Shown one piece after another: positions 17,301 through 23,947 of a stretch of DNA of 23,947 nucleotides (the stretch's first letter is position 1; every line of letters begins with the position of its first letter). A program made the translations under genes and the position numbers. The stretch is from a virus. Under the pieces are notes generated by a model. It worked only from the letters and a program-made list of their open reading frames with translations. It was not told the DNA's origin and made no database searches. The DNA is taken from positions 1-23,947 of IMG/VR virus record IMGVR_UViG_3300034063_000999. One strand, written 5' to 3'.

Positions 17301-19881
17301 GGTCGTTGAGCCACTGCTGGTAGGCGCTGACATACTGCCGGATGTTGCGGCGCATGACGGGGTCAGCGGCGAGGATCGGGTTGTCCTTGAAAAGTCTGTC
17401 GGGAGGCGCCTGCAGCTTGCCGGTCTGCGGGTCGATGGGCGCACCGGCCGCCGCCAGCGCCCTAGCGTTGGCGCCCAGCACGTTCTCGGCAAAGCCGACC
17501 GGATTGAATCCCGCAGGGATGCCGCGGCGAATCTGCGCGTAGTCGATACCGGCCGCGCGGTGCTCCTCAGCGAACACTTCATCGCGCAGCCAGTCAAGGC
17601 GGTCGGAGTCGCCGCGGGCCAAGGCGCCTTCGGACAAGTCGTTAAGCACGCTGTCCACGTCGGTCTCGCTCACCTCAATCTTCTGCCCCGGAAACTCCCG
17701 CGCATTGCGGTTTGCCACAAAGTTCCGCGCATACTCGCGTGCCATGGCGTCCAGCTTCTCGGGACCGTAGCGCTGGTTGATACTGGCGCGGGCCGAGTTC
17801 TTCATCTCCGGCGAGATCGCTGCGCTGGCCAGCAAGGCGTGTCCGTATTCATGCGGAGCCACATCGGTGCGGCGGGCGTCGGCGTTAAGGAAGAGGCGGG
17901 CGCGCTGACCTTCCGGTGCATGCAAGAAGTATCCCGCCGTGCCGTTGCCTCCCAGCGCCCGCACATTGGCGTCGTAGTCAAAGCCGTTGAGCGGAACGAA
18001 ATCTACCGAGTCGCGGTAAAATCCCTGCATGGCGGCCATGCCGGCGAGGTCTTCAAATTTGGTATTGCGCATCAGCGCGTCGATGTCGCCGCCCGCCAGC
18101 TCTACGTCGGTCAGCATGCGGCCGGGTTCTTTCATGCTGTAGTAGACCTCGAAGGCCCGATCCGGCGCAGCGCGTCCCAACTCGCCCGCATTGTTCTGCT
18201 GAATGTCCACCAGCATGCGCCCGATGTCGCTCACCGCCGCATCGCGCCTGCGCCCGCGGGCACCGGCCACACGACCGACCAATCCGCCGCCCGCACCAAA
18301 CAGCACGCCGGCACCGTAGATGCCCTCCGCGGTCTGCTCGTCGCCCATCTCGCGGTAGGCTTCGGCAAAGGGGATGTTGACCAGCGGTCCAACCACTGCG
18401 CCACGCCCCACGGCACCGGCGGTGCGCGAAGCCTGCACGATCAGCGGGTTGGCTAGGCGCGCTGCCACTTGGCGCACGCGCGGGGAAAACGCCTCGTTCT
18501 TGGCGATCCGCGCCGGTGTCGATTCCAGCGGGACGAACTTGCTCGGGTTGACCAGCGCCTCGCGGATCTCCCGCGGCACCGCCGCATTGTTGGCCACGGC
18601 CGCCCGCGCCACATCGTCCATACCGTTGGTCGCATCAGCCGACTCGCGCATGATCATCTTGGCCGTTCCCGCCGCGCCCTCGACGCGGCGAAGCACGCCG
18701 GAACCCATCTTGTACATCGGATAAAGGCTCATCAGCGTCAGCGCCGTGTTGCGCGCCTCCTCCGGCGCGCCAGACATCACAGTCGCCACGGCACCGGCGC
18801 CACCGCCATAGGCTGCCGCCTTGGCGATCTTGGACTGCGTCTTGCGGTCCAGTGCTCCGAAGGTCATCCGCTGCACGGCGCGCGTGAACACGTCCGCACC
18901 CTTGTCGATAATGTTGGCGCTGCCGCCCGCCGCCGCCTCAGCCGCACCCAGCGTTTTGGCGCTGAAAAGTTTTCCGAGACGCGCTGCGCCGGTCACTCTG
19001 GTCGCGGCAAAGCCTGGCGCCAGGTTCTCCGGTGCCAGCAGGATTTCCGCAGGCAGCGTGAAGCTCTGGTTAGGTTTCACGCCCAGCAGCTTCTCGTCCA
19101 TGATGTCGAGGTAGGTGCTGCGGATTGCGTTTTCCTTGGCGTAAAGCTGGTAGCGGTGCTCGTCTAGGTCCGCATCAGTCACTGGCACTAGGGTCTTTCC
19201 TTCGCCAGCCATCTGGGTCAGCGGAGCCACGCCGCCGAGCGGGGAGTAGACAAACTCGCCGGTCTCCTGCACGCGATAACGCGGCTTGCCCATCGCCAAA
19301 TTGTTAAGCGCTAGGACCGTCTCGGTCGTGTTCAGTGCCGTGCCCTGGACGCCCGCCTTGGCCGAAGCCGGAGCCTGCAGCGCCGCCTCCAGCATCGGCA
19401 CGCGCTTGTAGTCACGGTCAAGGGCGCCGGTCTTGATGAGCGCGTTCTCAACGACCGCAGCCAGGTTGCCGCTCTTGTCCAGCGCCATGTTCCAGTCGGC
19501 CACGCTCTGCAGAATGCCGCCACCGATGGCCTTGGCCATCTGCCATTTCCCGGGGCGCTTGCCCTGCTCGGCCAGCTTGACCTCCAGCTCGTCCGCTTCC
19601 TTGAGCTGCTCCGGCGACAACAAGATGCGCGCATCATACTTGGCGTCCACCGTCCGCTGATCCACCTCTTCGGGCGTCAGCTCTGGCGCGCCATACAGCG
19701 CATCGCGCACGTCCAGTTCCTCTGGAGTGTATTCGGCCTTGGTTTCTTGCGGACCGTCGTAATAGCTCATGGCGGCGCCAACGCCGCCCGAGATCACATC
19801 ATAGACCGGACGCGCTGCCTGCTGGGCCTCGCGCGCGTCCAGTTCCTCTGGTGTGTATTCGTCTTTAGCGGCCGGCGGCAT
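14350..19881 (-). CDS. large polyvalent virion protein with HExxH peptidase motif
   Basis: 1843 residues, the largest gene. The N-terminus has two EYTPEELD repeats; residues about 130-560 are Ala/Gly-rich with hydrophobic helices, as in ejected internal virion proteins. HEYGHALL (His677-Glu678-His681) is a zinc-peptidase signature, with DEVFAEEH near 768 as a possible third-ligand region. MPDA linkers occur at 1157, 1187 and 1267. The C-terminal module (about 1300-1825: EELKWTG, YQLPGGENYREV, FLEEVQSDRHQAG, WTTGETQAARYDLSQ, ITPQMRESI) resembles a domain recurring at the end of giant phage and mobile-element polyproteins. It probably enters the host with the DNA. Last gene of the late operon. 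Confidence 0.75.
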   Translation of the reverse strand: MPPAAKDEYTPEELDAREAQQAARPVYDVISGGVGAAMSYYDGPQETKAEYTPEELDVRDALYGAPELTPEEVDQRTVDAKYDARILLSPEQLKEADELEVKLAEQGKRPGKWQMAKAIGGGILQSVADWNMALDKSGNLAAVVENALIKTGALDRDYKRVPMLEAALQAPASAKAGVQGTALNTTETVLALNNLAMGKPRYRVQETGEFVYSPLGGVAPLTQMAGEGKTLVPVTDADLDEHRYQLYAKENAIRSTYLDIMDEKLLGVKPNQSFTLPAEILLAPENLAPGFAATRVTGAARLGKLFSAKTLGAAEAAAGGSANIIDKGADVFTRAVQRMTFGALDRKTQSKIAKAAAYGGGAGAVATVMSGAPEEARNTALTLMSLYPMYKMGSGVLRRVEGAAGTAKMIMRESADATNGMDDVARAAVANNAAVPREIREALVNPSKFVPLESTPARIAKNEAFSPRVRQVAARLANPLIVQASRTAGAVGRGAVVGPLVNIPFAEAYREMGDEQTAEGIYGAGVLFGAGGGLVGRVAGARGRRRDAAVSDIGRMLVDIQQNNAGELGRAAPDRAFEVYYSMKEPGRMLTDVELAGGDIDALMRNTKFEDLAGMAAMQGFYRDSVDFVPLNGFDYDANVRALGGNGTAGYFLHAPEGQRARLFLNADARRTDVAPHEYGHALLASAAISPEMKNSARASINQRYGPEKLDAMAREYARNFVANRNAREFPGQKIEVSETDVDSVLNDLSEGALARGDSDRLDWLRDEVFAEEHRAAGIDYAQIRRGIPAGFNPVGFAENVLGANARALAAAGAPIDPQTGKLQAPPDRLFKDNPILAADPVMRRNIRQYVSAYQQWLNDPAHEAPVGAPLSRSGNPNDLKNNPNVTFRDYGNGRLENELAFIDESGNVKLRDKKNDPDRAKFIRARQQQVREMIDRGTKEPNDPTFGIRFRDGQRIVAGKTLPPRFDLTRFPAPLKQLARRMEALGTAGETMQVRYFALGKSKDVFKQGDLRNAQAINREVMFVEWQATKDGNINAFVVDLTQFRNRAMKAIAQRDPSLAEINWDFKQLEADLRRVLDNHANGRAGADGIGDTRRSAVNALLGIGTKTNRAANPLTGLGGKGSALKTLRLDTFDDIAGTGRQGFSFDYQKANGNFMPDAPAPRPDLDTDLPQDRMPQQIPREAQGMPDAVETLTTDQLQRQYEENQGYLGLSTLGMREGRPVRGGAAQTRELLRRNEAISAELLRRGVREEDPQLQRALQRRGQAMPDAALADALPFYMKSAQVLDAKIQGKAATVDQVRAILTNPQNGIKAEELKWTGALQAAERLAKENNGKVPKDALLKYLADDGAVRLEEVTMGGVRKQWTQADIEALERQAQRTRDFSEYERAVLEYEDQQLGSDANDTGNQTRYGQYQLPGGENYREVVLAMPMRDLGYTFAEDNSGRAPQSGKWTIQNKDGQTIAFGFANKAAAMKEAQRLGGRGQPDVYTSKHFDTPNYVAHMRLNERTDAAGKPGLFLEEVQSDRHQAGREKGYAGDPGGEQRKYDFAKQFYFEVWRPVQLGEITKPEAQKRWDAIGAEASKEGISKNDIQDTGARYGDFTATPDAAIPDAPFRKDWPVQMFKRALADAVGSGKEWIGWTTGETQAARYDLSQHFDRIRVHKIESPADQAGWHVEASGNDSLRRVAKTDQELADTIGKELADKAIKQITTQVEKDAKLTQKQRAATTADPYEADFTGVDLRVGGEGMKGFYDQILPKEISKYVKQWGAQVEKGEISQRVDATEDDVAALRRVGMRVPKTIPKTVETPIWRVNITPQMRESIKKAGQALFVGGMAAVVAEQEEQ
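19711..19861 (-). repeat. 25-bp direct repeat at the start of the polyvalent protein gene
   Basis: Positions 19711-19735 and 19837-19861 are identical except for one base, 126 bp apart, and both encode EYTPEELD. A third, protein-level copy (ELTPEEVDQR) follows. The spacing keeps the frame. This suggests tandem duplication of a short acidic motif, perhaps a docking tag for virion assembly. Confidence 0.6.
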
Positions 19882-20923
19882 TCGATTGCTGTGGCTGCTG
19901 CGGGGCGAGGCGGTAGACCCACTTGCCCTGCTGGTTTTGAGTAAGCGTCATCGTTTGGCCGGTCACTGGATCAATGCGGGTTGGTTTGAGGTTTGGAGGA
20001 GGCTGGGAAGGTTGCGGTGCGGCGGCAGCGGGTGCGGCGCCCTGCGCCTGCGGTTGTTGTGGCAGGCCCTGGGAAAGAATCTCGCGCGTGCGCTTGAAGT
20101 ATTCCCGCCAGACCTGCGGCGGATCGTCGCGGCGCGGGAACATCTCCTCGAGGAACTTGCGCTCGTCGTTGGATAGCGGCTTAACGTATTTGGCCGCCTC
20201 CAGCACCTCAGTCTTGGTCGTGAAGCTAAGTTCAAACCGCTTGGCGTAGCGATCCGGGTTGTTCCACTTGTCCCATTCGTTGGCCACAAAGCTGCCAGCC
20301 GCAGGGCCGACCAGTTTGTCCAAATCACTGTCCTCGGCGGTGTATTTGTCCATGATGCCGAGGACGCTCTGCACGCGGGCTGCTTGTTGGGCCTGCTCGC
20401 GCTGCTTGGCCGGGTCTGAGTCCTTACCCGCCTGCTGCATTGTGATCCGATCCTGTATCTGCCGGTAAGAATCAGCCAGCCCCGCGGCATACTGCGCCGT
20501 CACGCGACTCTTGCCGCGCAGGTTGTCGTAGACGTAAGCATTGACCGGCGAAGCGTTGCGATACTCGTCACGCATCTTGTCAGCCTCTGCAGTGTTGCCT
20601 GCGGCATACAGCGAAGCGATCTGCTTGATCGGCTGCAAATCCCAATGCACGCCCTTGGTCGGCACAACTGGCTCGGCGCGGCGCACCTCAGTTGACGGCA
20701 TCGAAGCCGCATCGGCCGCCACCGCTTCCGGCGTGTCGGCTCGCGCGCCGTTCATGTCCTGCATGCCGGCCTCAAAATCCATCATGCCTGGCAGCGGCTC
20801 AAACTCCGGCGACGGCTCCTCGCCGGGGTCGGCGGGTGCGGTCGCGGGTGCATTGATTTCCGGCGCGAGGACCGGCGTGCCGTCCTCCTCGTAGCCGATG
20901 ACCATCATTCCTTTTGGAGGCAT
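19865..20923 (-). CDS. putative virion protein, Gln/Pro-rich
   Basis: 352 residues starting MPPKGMMVIGYEEDGTPVLA. An acidic, Pro-rich N-terminal third (30-90) is followed by a helical middle (LQPIKQIASLYAAGNTAEAD; QQAGKDSDPAKQREQAQQAA) and a Gln/Pro/Ala-rich tail. No enzyme motif. It lies between a small structural-type gene and the polyvalent protein, overlapping the latter's start by 17 nt, so it is likely a co-packaged structural or ejection protein. Both this gene and the next begin with Met-Pro-Pro. Confidence 0.6.
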   Translation of the reverse strand: MPPKGMMVIGYEEDGTPVLAPEINAPATAPADPGEEPSPEFEPLPGMMDFEAGMQDMNGARADTPEAVAADAASMPSTEVRRAEPVVPTKGVHWDLQPIKQIASLYAAGNTAEADKMRDEYRNASPVNAYVYDNLRGKSRVTAQYAAGLADSYRQIQDRITMQQAGKDSDPAKQREQAQQAARVQSVLGIMDKYTAEDSDLDKLVGPAAGSFVANEWDKWNNPDRYAKRFELSFTTKTEVLEAAKYVKPLSNDERKFLEEMFPRRDDPPQVWREYFKRTREILSQGLPQQPQAQGAAPAAAAPQPSQPPPNLKPTRIDPVTGQTMTLTQNQQGKWVYRLAPQQPQQSNAAGR

Positions 20924-20925
20924 AA

Positions 20926-21381
20926 TTAGCGTAGGGATGTAGCGTCGAAATAGTCGCCCTCTTCGGCGCGGGTGTTGGCGTTGTTAATGTTGTTGCGGGT
21001 AATGTCGCGCTGAGTTTGGACAATAGGCGCCTGCTCCATCCGCTGCTTGCCAAGCTGCGCATTAGCCATGGCGGGCATCCACGATCCGAAGTTGTCGAGC
21101 ATCATGCCGGCATCGTAGTCCTCCATATCGGTGAAGGCGCTGAGTTGGTTCTCGTCAAAGCCAAAGGTCTCTCCGGCCATGCCCATGAACTTTTTGAAGT
21201 TCTTGCCCTTGGCCTTGGTGCCCTGCATCTGCCCATAAGCCCCAGCCAAACTAACCAAAGCCCCGCCAATATCATTAGCCAGTTGGACCTTCGCCTGCGC
21301 ATTCATCTGCGCCGAGTTGACAATTCCCTGTCCACGGATCGCTCCGCTCTCATCATTTACGGTTGGGTTGTAAGCAAACAT
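20926..21381 (-). CDS. small putative virion protein (151 aa)
   Basis: Starts MFAYNPTVNDESGAIRGQGI, with a strong Shine-Dalgarno (GGAGGA) placed inside the last codons of the YkgJ-like gene, which fixes this start; the frame is open further upstream but that part lies in the YkgJ gene. It contains an Ala/Gln-rich helix (NSAQMNAQAKVQLANDIGGA), a Gly hinge (YGQMQGTKAKGKNFKKFMGM) and a Gln/Asn-rich C-terminus. Composition and position suggest an internal virion or ejection protein. Function is inferred from context only. Confidence 0.6.
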   Translation of the reverse strand: MFAYNPTVNDESGAIRGQGIVNSAQMNAQAKVQLANDIGGALVSLAGAYGQMQGTKAKGKNFKKFMGMAGETFGFDENQLSAFTDMEDYDAGMMLDNFGSWMPAMANAQLGKQRMEQAPIVQTQRDITRNNINNANTRAEEGDYFDATSLR

Positions 21382-21386
21382 AGTTT

Positions 21387-21752
21387 TTATTCCTCCAAGA
21401 TTCCCGCCGCAGCCCGTGCTTCGAGGCACAGTTGTGAACCCGGCACGAAAGCGCGGCAGGCTGCCGGCCGGTGGTTGTAGATTGAGCACGACACGCCGCA
21501 GCCGACTTCGCCGGTCAGCGCCACGCAGCGGTTGTTCGTTGTCTTCATCAGTGGGTAGTCGGTGCGCAGCATCCATTGCGGGATGCCAGCAGCGTCAGAT
21601 CGGTCTCGTCGCAGGACAGGCCAGGACCACTTGTGAGAGCAGCATGCCCCACACCGTTGACAGTCGAATCTTGCCACGTCGGGCGGAAGCCCTGCGCTTC
21701 GCTGTGCAAGTCGATGTAGGGTGCCAGATGGCTGATGTTGTTCGTCTCGCAT
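21387..21752 (-). CDS. YkgJ-like cysteine-cluster protein
   Basis: 121 residues from the ATG at 21752. Cys31-x2-Cys34-x2-Cys37-Cys38 (FDCQRCGACCS) and a later GCGVSCSIYNHRPAACRAF match the zinc/iron-chelating CxxCxxCC family. Metal binding is expected; the reaction is unknown. The first 69 codons, including the CxxCxxCC motif, overlap the end of the PAPS-reductase-family gene in a different frame. The two genes probably act together. The start is uncertain: a GTG a few codons before the Cys motif is another choice. Confidence 0.7.
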   Translation of the reverse strand: MRDEQHQPSGTLHRLAQRSAGLPPDVARFDCQRCGACCSHKWSWPVLRRDRSDAAGIPQWMLRTDYPLMKTTNNRCVALTGEVGCGVSCSIYNHRPAACRAFVPGSQLCLEARAAAGILEE

Positions 21753-22504
21753 TGATTCTTCGGGCACCAGACGGCGCCTCCGAGGTGCCGGTTCACGCAG
21801 TTCCAGCACACCGGATAGTAGTCGCTGTTTGCGCTCTTATCCTTCCGGTGTCGCCACACGCCGTCCGACTTCTCGTATCGGGTGTCGTCATTCGGCACGC
21901 CTTCGGCTTCCAAGTAGTTCCACACGTCGGCATCCGACCAGTGGCGCATCGGGTAGAGCTGCGTCGGAATCCCCGCCTGCACCAAAACGTCCTGCGCGAG
22001 CGGCACTTGGCCCTTGATGAGATCCACGTCGGCGCTCTTTTGGCCGTGGAAGGCGGCATCCCACGGGAAGTTGAAGGTGCCGGTCGGGCGCTTGAGGCAG
22101 TCCAAGCCGCACAGATAGCGTCCGCTGGCCAGCTCCTCCGGCTGCGGTTCTTCGGTGCCGAGGCAGAGCGCCAGCGACTTGGTGCCGATCTGGTAGAGCT
22201 TGATGAAGTCAAAGCGCGGAATGCCGGTCTCGATGTCGTAGCCGTCTGTCAGCGCATAGCCGAGAGGCGCGTAGTCATACATTTCAAGATCCCAAGCCTG
22301 CGCCAGCATGTCGCTGTAAGCATAGCGATGCCGGAAACGCGGCTCGCGCCACTGGATTACTGGCAGCTTGGCGCCGACCTTGTGGCGGATGAGGTGCAGC
22401 ATGGCCGTGCTGTCCTTGCCGCCGCTCCAAAGCACAACGGGGCTGGCGCTGGCGTCCAGCCACCGCTCCACCTTCCGGCATGTCTCTTTGACCAGTTGCT
22501 CCAT
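21548..22504 (-). CDS. PAPS reductase-family (PP-loop) protein
   Basis: 318 residues. The PP-loop SGGKDS (27-32) in VVLWSGGKDSTAML binds ATP or an adenylyl group. Cysteines at CGLDC (132,136), CWNC (233,236), 247 and 252 could hold a metal or Fe-S cluster, as in relatives that move sulfur. Despite the family name, phage members need not reduce PAPS; sulfur transfer to nucleic acid is an alternative. The core ends near NNISHLAPYIDL (about 265); the last 50 residues overlap YkgJ-like coding and look unconstrained. Located among virion genes, 3 nt after the structural gene. Confidence 0.82.
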   Translation of the reverse strand: MEQLVKETCRKVERWLDASASPVVLWSGGKDSTAMLHLIRHKVGAKLPVIQWREPRFRHRYAYSDMLAQAWDLEMYDYAPLGYALTDGYDIETGIPRFDFIKLYQIGTKSLALCLGTEEPQPEELASGRYLCGLDCLKRPTGTFNFPWDAAFHGQKSADVDLIKGQVPLAQDVLVQAGIPTQLYPMRHWSDADVWNYLEAEGVPNDDTRYEKSDGVWRHRKDKSANSDYYPVCWNCVNRHLGGAVWCPKNQCETNNISHLAPYIDLHSEAQGFRPTWQDSTVNGVGHAALTSGPGLSCDETDLTLLASRNGCCAPTTH

Positions 22505-22507
22505 AAG

Positions 22508-23806
22508 TTAGATGGCGATGACGCCGATACCCACCGCAGCGCCCACGCCGGTGCCGATCATGCCCATGGTCGCCGAGTTGTTGGCCGCTCCGGCTTGCAT
22601 TTGAGCCGAGCGCATGGACGCCCAGTTGTTCAGCGCGGAATTGGCGCGGCTGTCTATCATGTTCGCGTTGAAGCTGCTGATTTTTCCGGCCATACCGAGG
22701 GCGTTGCCGTAGGTCTGGCCGATGCCCTGCATCAAGTTGGCCTGCGTGTTGCCGGACGACTGCAAACCTAATCCCATCGCGCGGGCATACGGGTCAACTG
22801 ATGTCAGCGCTGACGCGCCAGCCAGCCCAAGGTTGGCCGCGTTTCCATACTGAGCGGCCGCTCCCTGCATGAGGTTGCCTCCGAGGGCCGCTTGCTGGGC
22901 AGCTTGGTCTCGGCGCTGCATGGTGCCGGTGTTGAATGCTTGGTTGGCGTTCAGCATAAACGCGCGGTTCATTTCCCGCTGGTTCATGTTCGCCGTCTGG
23001 TTCGCCGTCTGCGCGTCCATGGCCGCCGCCGCGAGGAACTGGTCGCGGGCTTGGTTGGCCTGCGCGGCTGTCATCCGGTTGGCCACGTTCTGGAACTGCC
23101 GGCCGATGTCTTGCTGCTGCACGCCAGCGGCAAACGCCAAGTCTTCCGCCTGACGGGCGCGGGCAAAGCGGTCGCGGTTGAGAAGTTCGGCCGCCGCAGC
23201 AGCGCCTCCGGTTCCGAGTCCGCGAGCGCCCATGCCGGCGCGGGCCGCTTGCACGGCGTCACGCTCGGCTTCGGCGGAAAGGCGGCCTGTGCTTTGCGCA
23301 CGCGCAGCGGCTTGGGCCATAAGAGCATCGCCAATCTGGCCAGCACCGACATTGTCTGCGGCAATTTGGCGGATGGCATTTTGATTTGGCGCCAAGACTT
23401 GGTCGGCACGCACGCCCATGGCACCTTGCCCGAGGGCTTGAATGTTTCGCTCGCCTTCGGTCGGCCCGCTGGCCAGATAGTTTTGCAGGGCGAAGTCGCC
23501 GATGAGTCCGCCCATGCCAGACAGGCGCTGCCCCTCGGCCTCAAGGTTGCCACGCGAGTCTAAGGCGTCATTGATGGCGCCGGTTGCTCCGGTGGTGTAA
23601 TCGTTTCGGAGATTGTCGGCCAGACGCGAAACAGTGCCGAGCTGCAACTGCTCAAGCTGCGGATAATACTCAACCTGCGCGGCGAGCTGGTCGCGGTAGC
23701 TTTCGCTGGCAGCCTTGTTGGCCTGCGCCATGATTTTACCGTAGTCCAGCGGCTCGGCGTGCTGCACCTGCGGTCTCTTTTGTTTTTTGCCTCCTCCACC
23801 TCCCAT
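22508..23806 (-). CDS. Ala/Gln/Gly-rich virion protein (internal or ejection protein)
   Basis: 432 residues starting MGGGGGKKQKRP. Almost all of it is Ala/Gln/Asn/Gly-rich helix (for example NQAFNTGTMQRRDQAAQQAA and ALMAQAAARAQSTGRL), with no enzyme motif. The C-terminal end (GMIGTGVGAAVGIGVIAI) is a glycine-zipper-like hydrophobic helix that could insert in a membrane. This composition is typical of podovirus internal proteins that help form the DNA ejection channel. GAGG lies about 8 nt before the ATG. Its stop is followed after 3 nt by the PAPS-reductase-family ATG. Confidence 0.7.
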   Translation of the reverse strand: MGGGGGKKQKRPQVQHAEPLDYGKIMAQANKAASESYRDQLAAQVEYYPQLEQLQLGTVSRLADNLRNDYTTGATGAINDALDSRGNLEAEGQRLSGMGGLIGDFALQNYLASGPTEGERNIQALGQGAMGVRADQVLAPNQNAIRQIAADNVGAGQIGDALMAQAAARAQSTGRLSAEAERDAVQAARAGMGARGLGTGGAAAAAELLNRDRFARARQAEDLAFAAGVQQQDIGRQFQNVANRMTAAQANQARDQFLAAAAMDAQTANQTANMNQREMNRAFMLNANQAFNTGTMQRRDQAAQQAALGGNLMQGAAAQYGNAANLGLAGASALTSVDPYARAMGLGLQSSGNTQANLMQGIGQTYGNALGMAGKISSFNANMIDSRANSALNNWASMRSAQMQAGAANNSATMGMIGTGVGAAVGIGVIAI

Positions 23807-23808
23807 AA

Positions 23809-23947
23809 TTATAGCCTCACTTTCTTTGCTAATTGCGCCCAGTCGTGGGCTTTGATTTCAAAACTGTTGTGTCGGCACCAAAGCGCCCATTGCTGCGGGC
23901 GGCTCGCCACGCGCATAAACTCCCGCACAGGGTTTGCATGCCCAGCA
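23809..23947 (-). CDS. C-terminal end of a late gene, truncated by window edge
   Basis: The final 45 codons read AGHANPVREFMRVASRPQQW, then ALWCRHNSFEIKAHDWAQLA and KKVRL before TAA at 23809-23811. The frame is open at the window edge. The stop is 2 nt before the ATG of the structural gene, so it is in the late operon. Too little remains to identify the protein. Confidence 0.55.
   Translation of the reverse strand, partial: AGHANPVREFMRVASRPQQWALWCRHNSFEIKAHDWAQLAKKVRL

Noticed and set aside
16432-18456. 674-codon open frame on the plus strand opposite the large polyvalent gene
   Set aside because: It is antisense to a clearly coding gene in GC-rich DNA; the product has no recognisable domain and no ribosome-binding site.
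21753-21809. Longer start for the YkgJ-like protein at 21809
   Set aside because: The extra residues lie deeper inside the PAPS-reductase-family coding region and are Arg/Pro-rich without family likeness.
1-23947. Integrated prophage with host flanks
   Set aside because: Phage-type genes continue to both window edges on both sides of the attachment site, and no host genes are recognisable.

Overview
The window looks like part of the genome of a GC-rich, temperate, tailed phage. Virion genes that resemble the ejection-protein set of podoviruses sit on one side of an integrase and attachment site, and replication genes sit on the other side. Phage genes continue on both sides of the attachment site, so the sequence reads better as a free (circular or virion-form) phage genome than as an integrated prophage. 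The host cannot be named. The only host-like sequence is the 5' half of a tRNA-Thr(UGU) gene in attP.

Layout. Positions 1-3956 (minus strand) hold a replication and nuclease block: a DnaB-type helicase, a Holliday-junction-resolvase-like PD-(D/E)XK protein, a T7 gp2.5-like single-stranded DNA-binding protein, a RecB-like nuclease, a very small HExxH protein and several tiny membrane or basic proteins. A promoter/operator region with 10-bp tandem repeats lies at 3995-4035. Positions 4032-10581 (minus) are one long early operon, read from an excisionase-like HTH gene down through small genes, a DNA cytosine methyltransferase with a second long open frame on the same DNA, an HTH protein, a lambda-O-like replication initiator with iterons inside its gene, a PD-(D/E)XK-like protein and a zinc-ribbon protein. 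Nearly every gene junction there is an ATGA or GTGA overlap, so translation is probably coupled along the operon.

Positions 10582-10773 form a divergent control region carrying more of the same 10-bp repeats. Positions 10774-12307 (plus) hold a small rightward operon with a possible ribbon-helix-helix regulator and a PEGA-domain lipoprotein. A tyrosine integrase (12298-13398, minus) is followed by attP (13435-13657), which has arm-type repeats flanking the tRNA fragment. An HNH endonuclease gene (13675-14289, plus) follows, then a terminator shared with the late operon. Positions 14350-23947 (minus) are late genes: an Ala/Gly-rich structural protein, a PAPS-reductase-family protein overlapping a YkgJ-like cysteine-cluster protein, two further putative virion proteins and an 1843-residue polyvalent protein.

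The most notable observations are: (1) five arrays of a shared 10-bp repeat at transcription starts throughout the non-structural half, suggesting one phage-wide regulator; (2) two complete same-strand reading frames over about 940 nt of the methyltransferase gene, whose start codons lie 4 nt apart behind one Shine-Dalgarno; (3) an attP that carries the 5' half of a tRNA gene instead of the usual 3' half; (4) an origin of five palindromic iterons embedded in the linker of the initiator gene. All functional calls come from reading motifs by eye; no database search was made.
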